Below, in pieces: positions 55,986 through 64,000 of a stretch of DNA of 64,000 nucleotides. Below the pieces are notes generated by a model that did not search any database, was not told the DNA's origin, and saw only the letters and a list, made by a program, of their open reading frames with translations. Position numbers and translations under genes: made by a program. Source of the DNA: Hydrogenophaga sp. (GTDB lineage Bacteria > Pseudomonadota > Gammaproteobacteria > Burkholderiales > Burkholderiaceae_C); NCBI RefSeq assembly GCF_019635465.1, contig NZ_JAHBZK010000003.1, forward strand, positions 186,001 through 250,000. The letters run 5' to 3'. Position 1 is the first letter of the stretch; each line of letters starts with the position of its first letter.

Positions 55986-57442
55986 CCACTTCGCATGTCC
56001 ATGACATCCTGCCGACCGTGCTGGTGGTCGACGACGAAGTGCGCTCCCAGGACGCCATGCGCCGTACGCTCGACGAAGACTTTGTGGTCTTCACCGCCAG
56101 CAGCGCCGACGAGGCGCTGGAGCTGCTGGGCCGCCAGGAGGTCAACGTCATCCTGTGCGATCAGCGCATGCCGGGCACCACCGGCGTGGCCTTTCTGCGC
56201 GTGGTGCGTGAGCGCTGGCCCGACACCGTGCGCATCGTGATCTCGGGCTACGCCGACAGCGAAGACATCATTGCCGGCATCAACGACGCCGGCATCTACC
56301 AGTACATCCTCAAACCCTGGTCGCCGGACCACCTGCTGGAGGCCGCGCGCAACGCGGTGGAGGCGCAGACGCTGCAGCGCCAGACCAGCCGGCTCGACCT
56401 TGAGTTGCGCACCAGCACCCGCGTGCTGCGCCACCGCACCGCGGCGCAACTGGCGCAGGCGCGCAGCGTCTTCGACTTCGACCGCATCGTGCGCGCCAGC
56501 GGCAGCCCCATCGAGCACGTGTGCCGCCTGGCTGAGCGCGCGGCGCGCTACGACATCCCGGTACTGGTGCTGGGCGAATCGGGCACCGGCAAAGAACTGC
56601 TGGCCCGGGCCATCCACTACGCCTCGCCGCGCCGGGGCGGCCCGTTCGAGGTCGAGAACTGCGGCGCCATTCCCGACGCGCTGCTCGAGTCCGAGCTGTT
56701 CGGTCACAAACGCGGCGCCTTCACTGGCGCCTTCGAAGACCACGTCGGCCTGTTCCAGCGCGCCAACGGTGGCACGGTGTTTCTCGACGAGATCGGCGAG
56801 ACCTCACCGGCCTTTCAGATCAAGCTGCTGCGCGTGCTGCAGGAGGGCGAGGTGCGCCCCGTGGGCGCGGCCCGCCCGGTGCCGGTGGACGTGCGTGTGA
56901 TTGCCGCCACCCACCGCGACCTGGAGCAGGGTGTGCGCGACGGGCAGTTCCGCGAGGACCTGTACTACCGGCTGGCTGGCGTGTCGCTCACGGTGCCGCC
57001 GCTGCGCGAGCGGGTGGCCGACATCGTGCCGATTGCGCGCCAGCTGGCCAACGACGTGGCGCGCGAGCTCGGGCACCCGGGGGTGACGCTGGCCGACGAC
57101 ACGCTGGCCTGCCTGCTCGCCTACCCGTGGCCGGGCAACATCCGCGAGCTGCGCAACGAGATCGCCCGCGCCATGGCTCTGCACGACGGTGCCACCCTGC
57201 CACCGGCGGCCTTCTCGGCGCGCGTGTTGCAGGGGCGTGCGGCGGTGCCAGGCAACGACGCCATGGCCGGCGTGCCGCAAACGGGCACGCTGGGCGACCG
57301 CCTCGATGTGGTCGAGGCCGCGTTGCTGCGTGAGACGCTGTTGCGCCACCGCGGCAACAAAACGCGCGCAGCGCAGGAGCTGGGTCTGTCGCGCGTCGGG
57401 CTGCGCGCCAAGATGCAACGCCTGGGGCTGCAAGAGCCATGA
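55982..57442 (+). CDS. hoxA: Sigma-54 response regulator HoxA
   Basis: 486 residues from the GTG at 55982. The receiver has Asp17-Asp18 (VLVVDDE), phosphorylatable Asp60 ([12 protein letters not shown]) and a lysine in [11 protein letters not shown]. The AAA+ domain has [15 protein letters not shown] and DEIGETS, and the C-terminus carries a Fis-type helix-turn-helix ([25 protein letters not shown]). In Ralstonia eutropha HoxA activates hydrogenase promoters in the unphosphorylated form, and HoxJ phosphorylation turns it off. It should act at the sigma-54 promoter 41312-41327. Start and stop overlap the neighbours by four bases each. Confidence 0.96.
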   Translation: MTTSHVHDILPTVLVVDDEVRSQDAMRRTLDEDFVVFTASSADEALELLGRQEVNVILCDQRMPGTTGVAFLRVVRERWPDTVRIVISGYADSEDIIAGINDAGIYQYILKPWSPDHLLEAARNAVEAQTLQRQTSRLDLELRTSTRVLRHRTAAQLAQARSVFDFDRIVRASGSPIEHVCRLAERAARYDIPVLVLGESGTGKELLARAIHYASPRRGGPFEVENCGAIPDALLESELFGHKRGAFTGAFEDHVGLFQRANGGTVFLDEIGETSPAFQIKLLRVLQEGEVRPVGAARPVPVDVRVIAATHRDLEQGVRDGQFREDLYYRLAGVSLTVPPLRERVADIVPIARQLANDVARELGHPGVTLADDTLACLLAYPWPGNIRELRNEIARAMALHDGATLPPAAFSARVLQGRAAVPGNDAMAGVPQTGTLGDRLDVVEAALLRETLLRHRGNKTRAAQELGLSRVGLRAKMQRLGLQEP

Positions 57443-58434
57443 ACGTGCTCTGGCTCCAATCGGGTGGCTGCGGCGGCTGCAGCATGTCGCTGCTGTGCGC
57501 CGACACCGCCGACTTTCAAGGGCACCTGCGCGCCGCTGGCGTGAACCTGCTCTGGCACCCCTCGCTGTCGATGGCCAGTGGCGACGAGGTGCTGGGCCTG
57601 CTCGATGACGTGCTCGACGGCAGCGTGCGACTGGACGTGCTGTGCGTTGAAGGCTCGCTGCTGCGCGGGCCGAACGGGAGCGGGCGCTTTCACCTGATGG
57701 CGGGCACCGGCGTGCCCATGATCGACTGGGTGCGCCGCCTCGCTGCCGTGGCCGGGCACGTGGTGGCGGTTGGCAGTTGTGCGGCCTGGGGTGGCGTCAC
57801 TGCGGGCGGCGACAACCCCACCGACGCCTGCGGCCTGCAGTACGAGGACGATCGCCCGGGTGGTCTGCTGGGCGCCGACTTTCGCGCGCGGGAGGGTCTG
57901 CCGGTGATCAACATCGCCGGCTGCCCCACGCACCCCAACTGGGTCACCGACACCTTGATGGCGCTGGCGGCGCACAGCTTCACCGAAGCCGACCTCGACC
58001 CGCTGCGCCGCCCGCGCTTCTACGCCGACCAGCTGGTGCACCACGGCTGCACCCGCAACGAGTACTACGAGTTCAAGGCCAGCGCCGAGAAGCCGTCCGA
58101 CCTGGGCTGCATGATGGAGCACATGGGCTGCAAGGGCACGCAGGTGCACGCGGACTGCAACATCCGGCCCTGGAATGGCGAGGGCAGTTGCACGCGCGGC
58201 GGCTACGCCTGCATCGCCTGCACCGAGCCCGGCTTTCAGGAGCCGGGCCACCCGTTTCACCAGACGCCCAAGCTGGCGGGCATTCCGATCGGGCTGCCCA
58301 CCGACATGCCCAAGGCCTGGTTCGTGGCACTGGCTTCCCTGTCCAAGAGCGCCACGCCGCGCAGGGTCAAACAAAACGCCACCGCCGACCACCTGGTCGT
58401 CAAGCCCGCCGTGCGCAAGACGCGGCTGGGGTAG
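57439..58434 (+). CDS. hoxB: Regulatory (H2-sensing) hydrogenase small subunit
   Basis: 331 residues with no Tat signal, beginning [18 protein letters not shown], which places the proximal-cluster cysteines at once. Further ligands occur in VGSCAAWGGV, NIAGCPTHPNW, VHHGCTRNEYYE and GYACIACTEPGFQEP. The proximal cluster has the ordinary four-cysteine set (Gly at the extra positions), unlike HoxK. With HoxC it forms the cytoplasmic H2 sensor that signals to HoxJ. It is coupled to hoxA by a four-base overlap. Confidence 0.96.
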   Translation: MNVLWLQSGGCGGCSMSLLCADTADFQGHLRAAGVNLLWHPSLSMASGDEVLGLLDDVLDGSVRLDVLCVEGSLLRGPNGSGRFHLMAGTGVPMIDWVRRLAAVAGHVVAVGSCAAWGGVTAGGDNPTDACGLQYEDDRPGGLLGADFRAREGLPVINIAGCPTHPNWVTDTLMALAAHSFTEADLDPLRRPRFYADQLVHHGCTRNEYYEFKASAEKPSDLGCMMEHMGCKGTQVHADCNIRPWNGEGSCTRGGYACIACTEPGFQEPGHPFHQTPKLAGIPIGLPTDMPKAWFVALASLSKSATPRRVKQNATADHLVVKPAVRKTRLG

Positions 58435-58437
58435 GGC

Positions 58438-59895
58438 ATGAGCCGCCTGCTGGTCGGACCGTTCAACCGCGTCGAGGGTGACCTGGAGGTCAGCCTCGAC
58501 GTGCAGGATGGCCGCGTGCGCTCGGCCGAGGTCAACGCCACCATGTACCGCGGCTTCGAGCAGATCCTGCGCGGCAAGGTGCCGCACGACGCGTTGGTCT
58601 ACGTGCCGCGCATCTGCGGCATCTGTTCCGTGTCGCAATCGGTGGCGGCGGCGCGCGCGCTGGCCGACCTGGCCGGGGTCGAGGTGCCGCCCAATGGGCT
58701 GCACGCCACCAACCTCATCCTGGCCACCGAGAACCTGGCCGACCACCTGACGCACTTCTACCTGTTCTTCATGGCCGACTTCGCCCGGCCGGTCTATGCG
58801 CCGCACGCCTGGCATGGCGAGGCCCTGCGGCGCTTCGCACCCGAGGACGGCGAACAGGTGCGCCTGGCCACCGCCGCGCGCCAGCGCTGGCTCACGCTGC
58901 TGGGCACGCTGGGGGGCAAATGGCCGCACACCCAGTCGGTGGAGCCGGGCGGCTCCACGCGACCCATCGACGCCGCCGAGCGGGTGCGCCTGCTGAGCAA
59001 GGTGCGCGAGTTCCGCATGTTTCTCGAGCGCGAATTGCTGGCGTGTGGCATTGAGGAGTGGCTCGACCTGGCCAGCGAGGAAGCGCTGTGGCAATGGCAC
59101 GCGCGCGACCCGTTGCGCGGCGACCTGCGCTTCTTCCTCACGCTGGTGCGCGACCTCGGGCTCGACGCGCTGGGCCCGGGGCCCGGGCGCTACCTGAGCT
59201 ATGGCGCCTACGCCAGACCCGAGGGTGGCCACACCTTTGCGCAAGGCGTGTGGCGCGGCGATGCGCAACGGCTGGACGCGCTGGACCCGGGCGCCATCAC
59301 CGAAGACGCCACCCGCGCCTGGCTGGCGCAACCCGAGACCGCGTTGCACCCCTGGCGCGGCGTCACCCTGCCCGACCCGGACAAGGCGGGCGCCTACACC
59401 TGGAACAAGGCGCCCCGCCTGGATGGGCAGGTGGTGGAGACCGGCGCCATTGCGCGCCAGCTGGCCAGCGGCCAGGCGCTGGTGCGTGCGGCGGTCGCGC
59501 GCTGTGGTGGCACGGTCTACACCCGCGTGCTGGCGCGGGTGCTCGAGCTGGTGCGGGTGGTGCCGCTGATGGAGCAGTGGCTGCAGGCCTTGCGCCCCGA
59601 CGCGCCGTTCTGCGCCAGCCTGGCCTTGCCCGACGAAGGGGCCGGCGTCGGCCTGTCGGAGGCCGCGCGCGGTGCCCTGGGCCACTGGCTGGTGGTGCAG
59701 GGTGGGCGCATCGCGAACTACCAGATCGTGGCGCCCACCAGCTGGAATTTTTCGCCGCGCGATGCCGCGGGCGTGCCCGGCGCGCTGGAGCGCGCGCTGC
59801 AGGATGCGCCGGTGCGCGAGGGCGAGAAGACGCCGGTGGCGGTGCAGCACATCGTGCGTTCCTTCGATCCGTGCATGGTGTGCACGGTCCACTGA
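58438..59895 (+). CDS. hoxC: Regulatory (H2-sensing) hydrogenase large subunit
   Basis: 485 residues. NiFe ligands are in RICGICSVSQSVAAARAL and SFDPCMVCTVH. The protein ends exactly at that histidine, so there is no extension for an endopeptidase, as in all sensor hydrogenases. FNRVEGDLEVSLD near the start is the L0 motif. The stretch HLTHFYLFFMADF contains the bulky residues that narrow the gas channel in this class. It starts three bases after hoxB and is followed by hoxJ after six. Confidence 0.96.
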   Translation: MSRLLVGPFNRVEGDLEVSLDVQDGRVRSAEVNATMYRGFEQILRGKVPHDALVYVPRICGICSVSQSVAAARALADLAGVEVPPNGLHATNLILATENLADHLTHFYLFFMADFARPVYAPHAWHGEALRRFAPEDGEQVRLATAARQRWLTLLGTLGGKWPHTQSVEPGGSTRPIDAAERVRLLSKVREFRMFLERELLACGIEEWLDLASEEALWQWHARDPLRGDLRFFLTLVRDLGLDALGPGPGRYLSYGAYARPEGGHTFAQGVWRGDAQRLDALDPGAITEDATRAWLAQPETALHPWRGVTLPDPDKAGAYTWNKAPRLDGQVVETGAIARQLASGQALVRAAVARCGGTVYTRVLARVLELVRVVPLMEQWLQALRPDAPFCASLALPDEGAGVGLSEAARGALGHWLVVQGGRIANYQIVAPTSWNFSPRDAAGVPGALERALQDAPVREGEKTPVAVQHIVRSFDPCMVCTVH

Positions 59896-59901
59896 GCCGC
59901 C

Positions 59902-61239
59902 ATGCCCACCGAACGCCGCCCACCCAGCCCGATGCCCGTGGCCGACCTCGAAGGGGTCGATGAGTCCACCTGGCTGGACGTGATCCAGCGCATGGACGAG
60001 GTGTACACGCGGCTGATCGACGACGAGATCGAGCTGGAGAAGAAGAACACGGAGCTGGAGCAGTCGCAGCGCTTCATCGTCAGCGTGCTCACCTCCATGT
60101 CCGACGTGCTGGTGGTGTGCGACGAGCGCGGGCAGATCGAACAGGCCAACGCGGCCCTCTGCGAGCTGGTGGGCCAGAGTGAAGCGGCGCTGCGCGGCAC
60201 CAGCCTGTACGGCCTGCTGGCGGACGAGGCCAGCGTGGCCCTGGCGCGCGCCGCCATGGAAGGCGCACTGCTGGCGCCCGCCGGTGGCGCGATCGAGCTC
60301 AACCTGAAGGACCGCCATGGCCAGCCGGTGTCGGTGGATGCCAGTGGCACCGCCCGCGTGGGCGGGCAGGGGCGGCGCCTGGGCACGGTGTGGGTGGGGC
60401 GCCCCACCGCAGAACTCAAGCGCGCCTACCAGGAGATGCGCACCGCACACGAGGCGCTCAAGCGCACGCAGCAGCAGCTGTTGCACTCCGAGAAGATGGC
60501 CTCGCTGGGGCAGCTCGTGGCAGGGGTGGCGCACGAACTCAACAACCCGATCAGCTTCGTGCTCGGCAACGTGCATGCCTTGCGCAAATACTGCGATCGC
60601 CTGCAGACCTACCTGGACGCGGTGCACGCTCAGATGCCCCTGGCCGAGCGGCAGCAACTGCGTGAGCGGCTGCGCATCGATCACGTGGTGGGCGACCTGC
60701 CCTCGCTCATCGACGGCACGCTCGAAGGCGCCCAGCGCACCGCGGACATCGTGCATGCGCTCAAGCGCTTCTCGGCCATGGACCCCGACGAGCGCAAACC
60801 GGTGGACATGTCCCTTGTGGTCGATCGGGCGATCCACTGGGTGCAGAAGGGACGGGCCTTGCCGCCGCGCGTGGTCTGGCAGCCGGTGTCCGACTGCGTG
60901 GTGATGGGCAGCGCCGGCCAGTTGCAGCAAGTGGTGATGAACCTGCTGCAAAACGCCTTCGATGCGCTGGCGCAATCGCCGCAGCCCGAGGTCACCGTGA
61001 CTTTGCGGCGCGAGGGCGCTCAGGTGCTGCTGAGCGTGCGCGACAACGGCGCGGGCATCCCGCCCGACAACCTGCGCCGCATCTTCGACCCGTTCTTCAC
61101 GACCAAGCCGGTGGGCAAGGGCACCGGTCTGGGTCTGTCCATCAGCTACGGCATCGTCGAGCAACACGGGGGCAACCTGGTGGCGCGCAACGCCGATGGC
61201 GGTGGCGCGGCGTTCGAGATGAGCCTGCCGGCGGCCTGA
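59902..61239 (+). CDS. hoxJ: Histidine kinase HoxJ of the H2-sensing system
   Basis: 445 residues, no membrane segment. A coiled-coil N-terminus (about 25-60), a PAS domain (about 58-170, [20 protein letters not shown]) and a HisKA domain follow, with phospho-acceptor His211 in [12 protein letters not shown]. The ATPase domain has N box [11 protein letters not shown]1 DNGAGI (381-386) and an intact G2 box [11 protein letters not shown] (405-415). It should interact with HoxBC through the PAS domain and control HoxA. The kinase appears complete, unlike the impaired HoxJ of R. eutropha H16. Last gene of the island. Confidence 0.94.
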   Translation: MPTERRPPSPMPVADLEGVDESTWLDVIQRMDEVYTRLIDDEIELEKKNTELEQSQRFIVSVLTSMSDVLVVCDERGQIEQANAALCELVGQSEAALRGTSLYGLLADEASVALARAAMEGALLAPAGGAIELNLKDRHGQPVSVDASGTARVGGQGRRLGTVWVGRPTAELKRAYQEMRTAHEALKRTQQQLLHSEKMASLGQLVAGVAHELNNPISFVLGNVHALRKYCDRLQTYLDAVHAQMPLAERQQLRERLRIDHVVGDLPSLIDGTLEGAQRTADIVHALKRFSAMDPDERKPVDMSLVVDRAIHWVQKGRALPPRVVWQPVSDCVVMGSAGQLQQVVMNLLQNAFDALAQSPQPEVTVTLRREGAQVLLSVRDNGAGIPPDNLRRIFDPFFTTKPVGKGTGLGLSISYGIVEQHGGNLVARNADGGGAAFEMSLPAA

Positions 61240-61301
61240 GCCTGAGGGCATGGCCCTTACCGGGCGCGTCACGCGCCGCTGCGGCGACAATCGTTGCCGC
61301 C

Positions 61302-62063
61302 ATGGAATTGCTGCTCGCCTCTGCCGCCTCTTTGCTGGCCGGCTTCATCGATGCGATCGTGGGCGGGGGCGGGCTGGTGCTCGTACCGGCCATGTTCGCC
61401 ATCTTTCCCAACACCCACCCGGCCACGCTGTTCGGCATCAACAAGGGGGCGGCCGTCTGGGGAACCGGGGCGGCCGCGGTGCAGTTCGCGCGCCGGGTCG
61501 ACATGCCCTGGGCGTCGTTGCTGCCGGCGGCGGCGCTGACCTTCGGCGGCGCCATGCTCGGCGCCTGGACGGTGACGGTCGTGTCGCCCGACTACCTTCG
61601 CCGCGTGCTGCCGCTGGTGCTGGGCGCGGTGCTGGCCTACACCCTGATGCGCAAGGAACTCGGTCGCGAGCACATGCCCACCATGGCCGGGCTGCGTCAG
61701 ACGCTGGTGGCCTGCTGCATGGGCGTCACCATCGGCTTCTACGACGGCTTCTTCGGCCCGGGCACGGGCAGCTTCTTCGTCTTTCTGTTCGTGCGTTGGC
61801 TGGGTTTTGACTTTCTGCACGCCAGCGCCAGCGCCAAGCTGCTCAACACCGCGTCCAACCTGGCGGCGCTGCTGCTGTTTGCGATCAAGGGCCACGTCTG
61901 GTGGCACTACGCGCTGGTGATGGCGGTGGCCAACGTGGTGGGCAGCGTGGTGGGCACGCGCCTCGCACTCAAGCATGGCAGCGGCTTCGTGCGAGCGGTC
62001 TTCATTGCCGTGGTGAGTGTGCTGATCGCCAAGACAGCGTACGACGCCTGGTTCACCCCATGA
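61302..62063 (+). CDS. TSUP/TauE-SafE family permease
   Basis: 253 residues with eight membrane helices in two repeats. GGGGLVLVPAMFAIFPNTHPATLFGINKGAAVWGTGAAAVQF is the first TSUP repeat motif, and FYDGFFGPGTGSFFVFLFVRWLGFDF the second. The family exports or imports sulfonates, sulfite or small organic anions; the substrate is not evident. It follows hoxJ after 62 bases containing a short GC hairpin (GGGCGCGTCACGCGCC), so it may or may not belong to the hydrogenase transcript. It is coupled to the next gene by a four-base overlap. Confidence 0.92.
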   Translation: MELLLASAASLLAGFIDAIVGGGGLVLVPAMFAIFPNTHPATLFGINKGAAVWGTGAAAVQFARRVDMPWASLLPAAALTFGGAMLGAWTVTVVSPDYLRRVLPLVLGAVLAYTLMRKELGREHMPTMAGLRQTLVACCMGVTIGFYDGFFGPGTGSFFVFLFVRWLGFDFLHASASAKLLNTASNLAALLLFAIKGHVWWHYALVMAVANVVGSVVGTRLALKHGSGFVRAVFIAVVSVLIAKTAYDAWFTP

Positions 62064-62569
62064 GGGACGCGCCCATTTCCCTGGTGGCGCCTGACTCGGC
62101 CTGGCCGGCGATGTTCGAGGCCGAACAGGCACGCCTTAACGAGGTGCTGGGCGAATGGTTGGTGGGCGAGCCGGTGCACATCGGCAGCACCGCCGTGCCG
62201 GGCCTGTGGGCCAAGCCGGTGATCGACATCATGGCGCCGGTGGCCAGCCTGGCCGCCGAGCGGCCGGCCATCGCCGCAGCCGCTGAGCTGGACTATGTGC
62301 ACTTCCCGTACCGGGCCGAGCTCATGCACTGGTTCTGCAAGCCCTCACCGGCGCAGCGCACCCACCACCTGCACCTGGTGCCGATCGACGCGCCGCTGTG
62401 GCGCGAGCGTCTGGCCTTTCGCGACGCCTTGCGCGCCAACGCCACATGGCGAGGCGAGTACGAGGCCCTCAAGCGCGAGCTGGCTGCGCGCCATGCAAAC
62501 GACCGCGAGGCCTACACGGATGGCAAGACGGCGTTCGTGCAGCGTGTGCTGCGAACCTGCGGCGTGTGA
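62060..62569 (+). CDS. GrpB/UPF0157 nucleotidyltransferase-like protein
   Basis: 169 residues. The GrpB-family signature is clear: HIGSTAVPGLWAKPVIDIMAPV (with GSTAV and the acidic pair), AELDYVHFPYR, HHLHLVPIDAPLWRERLAFRDALRAN and REAYTDGKTAFVQRVL. The fold is that of minimal nucleotidyltransferases, and family members have been linked to dephospho-CoA kinase domains. Its biochemical role is unknown. It overlaps the TSUP gene by four bases and converges with mrdA, 46 bases away. Confidence 0.9.
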   Translation: MRDAPISLVAPDSAWPAMFEAEQARLNEVLGEWLVGEPVHIGSTAVPGLWAKPVIDIMAPVASLAAERPAIAAAAELDYVHFPYRAELMHWFCKPSPAQRTHHLHLVPIDAPLWRERLAFRDALRANATWRGEYEALKRELAARHANDREAYTDGKTAFVQRVLRTCGV

Positions 62570-62615
62570 GCCATCGCCGGTGCCGACATTTGCCGGTGGC
62601 TTTTGACCGACGACC

Positions 62616-64000
62616 CTACTGCGCGTCGGCCAGCGGCACGGTGGGCGCGGGGGGCCATGGCACGTCGTTGACGTTGCGGGGCGTGCCGATGGGCGAGGCC
62701 GCCTGCCCTTGCTGGACCGCGGCAATGTCCTGCTCGCTCGGGTACTGGTCAAGCAGCAGGTAGTCGAACACGCGGCGCGCGATGGGTGCGGCAGCGGCGG
62801 CGCCGAAGCCGGCGTTTTCCACGATCAGGGCCACCACCACGCGTGGCGCATCGACCGGCGCAAACGCGAGGTAGAGCGAGTGGTCGCGCTGGTGCTCCTC
62901 AAGCTTCTTGGCGTCGTAGCGGTCGCGCTGGCCGATGGTCACCGCCTGCGCCGTGCCCGTCTTGCCGCCGCTGGCGTAGGGCGCGCCGGCAAACACACGC
63001 GTCGATGTGCCCTCGGTCGTCACGGCCTGCATGGCGTCGAGCACGACCCGCACATTGGCGGGCTTGAAGTTGAGCGACTCCGGCGCCGGTTGTTCGACCG
63101 GTTCGGTCTCGCCGGTGAGCGGGTTGCGTTTGGCCAGCGTGAGGTGGGGCACATGCTTGACGCCGCCACTGGCCAGCGTGGCCATGGCGTTGGCCATCTG
63201 CAGCATGGTGAAGTTGTTGTAGCCCTGGCCAATGCCGAGCGAGACGGTCTCACCGGCGTACCAGCGCTGCTGATCGGGGCGCTTGTAGGTGTCGCGCTTC
63301 CATTGCTGGCTCGGCAGCACGCCGCGCAGTTCGCCCTTGAGGTCGATGCCGGTGATTTGCCCCAGCCCGAGCGGTTTCATGAAATCGTGGATCGCGTCCA
63401 CGCCCATCTCGTTGGCCAGCGAGTAGTAGTAGACGTTGCTCGACTTGATGATGCTGCGGCGCATGTCCACCGCCCCCAGGGCGATGTCGCCATGGCTGCG
63501 GAAGCGGTGGTTGCCCAGCACCCAGTAGCCGGGGTCGTTGATGACCGTCTCGGCCTTGCGTGCCCCGGTTTCCAGCGCGGCCATGGCCATGAAGGGCTTG
63601 TAGGTGGAGCCCGGCGGGTAGCTGCCGCGCAGGGCGCGGTTGAGCAGCGGCTTGTCGATCGATTCGTTGAGCGCGCGCCAGTTGTCGACGTCGATGCCCT
63701 CGACAAACAGGTTGGGGTCGAAGGTGGGCTTGGACACCAGCGCCAGCACCTCCCCATTGCGCGGGTCGATGGCCACCAGGGCACCACGGCGATCGCCGTA
63801 GAGGGTTTCGATCAGGTGCTGCAGCTTGGCGTCGATGGTGAGCACGACGGTGTCGCCAGGGGTGGGTGGCGTGGCCGCCAGCGAGCGCACCGCACGGCCA
63901 CCAGCCGATGTCTCGACCCGCTCGAAGCCGGTGGTGCCATGCAGGGTCTGCTCGTGCTGCTGCTCCACACCGAGCTTGCCGATGTACTCGGTGCCGCGGT
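62616..64000 (-). CDS. mrdA: Penicillin-binding protein 2 (transpeptidase), C-terminal part (cut by window edge)
   Basis: About 460 residues of the C-terminal part; the start is beyond the right edge. The transpeptidase motifs are all present: STYKPFMAMAALETG (serine and lysine), KSSNVYYYSLANE (SxN) and SGGKTGTAQAV (KTG). The preceding segment LTIDAKLQHLIETLYGDRRGALVAIDPRNGEVLALVSKPTFDPN belongs to the beginning of the catalytic domain. PBP2 makes lateral-wall peptidoglycan with RodA. The reading frame stays open to base 64000. The membrane anchor and dimerisation domain lie outside the window. Confidence 0.95.
   Translation of the reverse strand, partial: RGTEYIGKLGVEQQHEQTLHGTTGFERVETSAGGRAVRSLAATPPTPGDTVVLTIDAKLQHLIETLYGDRRGALVAIDPRNGEVLALVSKPTFDPNLFVEGIDVDNWRALNESIDKPLLNRALRGSYPPGSTYKPFMAMAALETGARKAETVINDPGYWVLGNHRFRSHGDIALGAVDMRRSIIKSSNVYYYSLANEMGVDAIHDFMKPLGLGQITGIDLKGELRGVLPSQQWKRDTYKRPDQQRWYAGETVSLGIGQGYNNFTMLQMANAMATLASGGVKHVPHLTLAKRNPLTGETEPVEQPAPESLNFKPANVRVVLDAMQAVTTEGTSTRVFAGAPYASGGKTGTAQAVTIGQRDRYDAKKLEEHQRDHSLYLAFAPVDAPRVVVALIVENAGFGAAAAAPIARRVFDYLLLDQYPSEQDIAAVQQGQAASPIGTPRNVNDVPWPPAPTVPLADAQ

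Noticed and set aside
57121-61290. A 1,389-codon open frame on the minus strand across hoxA-hoxJ
   Set aside because: It lies opposite four well-recognised genes and is rich in His/Gln/Arg, as expected from GC-rich codon bias. No domain is readable.

Overview
The window is GC-rich DNA, most likely from a hydrogen-oxidising member of the Comamonadaceae (Burkholderiales), for example Hydrogenophaga or a close relative. Four features point there: the gene content and order, an S-adenosylhomocysteine (SAH) riboswitch of the beta-proteobacterial type, a Ralstonia-type hox/hyp hydrogenase island, and short GC-rich extragenic repeats. Both ends cut through genes: an acyl-CoA dehydrogenase at the left and penicillin-binding protein 2 at the right.

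Layout. 0-3.7 kb: a sulfur-type operon on the minus strand (two-domain rhodanese, OsmC, acyl-CoA dehydrogenase) with a sigma-54 promoter, a 29-bp palindromic site and an adjacent GAF/AAA+ enhancer-binding protein. 3.8-9.1 kb: SAH riboswitch and a MetH lacking its homocysteine domain, hexose-6-phosphate mutarotase, YifB ATPase. 9.4-11.4 kb: an R-S-ExE ADP-ribosyltransferase followed by a CesT-type chaperone, of lower GC than its surroundings. 11.9-13.9 kb: glnK-amtB with NtrC sites and a sigma-54 promoter. 14.4-17.9 kb: glcE-glcF-lrgA-lrgB. 17.9-28.3 kb: glutathione peroxidase, a receiver-like protein, LplT, alanine racemase, a TehA-type transporter, a membrane glycosyltransferase/EamA/UbiA-HAD cluster, ExoD and a DUF3445 protein. 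28.4-32.3 kb: a second effector/chaperone-like pair with a 1,101-residue protein. 32.5-37.4 kb: LysR regulator, mmsA, DUF2007, GMC oxidoreductase and a small unknown. 37.5-41.2 kb: a second amtB with its own sigma-54 promoter and NtrC-like site, then arsR-arsC-acr3.

From 41.2 to 61.2 kb lies a nearly gapless hydrogenase island: hoxK-hoxG-hupE-hoxZ-(HigA-like)-hoxM-L-O-Q-R-T-V-hypA-B-F-C-D-E-(unknown)-hoxA-B-C-J. HoxK carries the six-cysteine proximal-cluster signature of O2-tolerant membrane-bound hydrogenases, is exported by Tat and passes electrons to cytochrome b (HoxZ). HoxM trims HoxG. HoxL/O/Q/R/T/V and HypA-F build the cofactor, the clusters and the Tat-ready precursor. HoxBC (the H2 sensor), HoxJ (kinase) and HoxA (sigma-54 activator) form the regulatory circuit, acting on the sigma-54 promoter with a perfect-match IHF site upstream of hoxK. 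The island follows the Ralstonia eutropha order, but with hupE and a HigA-like gene inserted, a short HypF, a triple-histidine-rich HypB, and an unrecognised 178-residue gene where hypX would be expected.

Most notable are two probable type III effector/chaperone pairs with no secretion-apparatus genes nearby, the unknown genes inside the hydrogenase island, the riboswitch-controlled split MetH, and the sigma-54/palindrome sulfur circuit.
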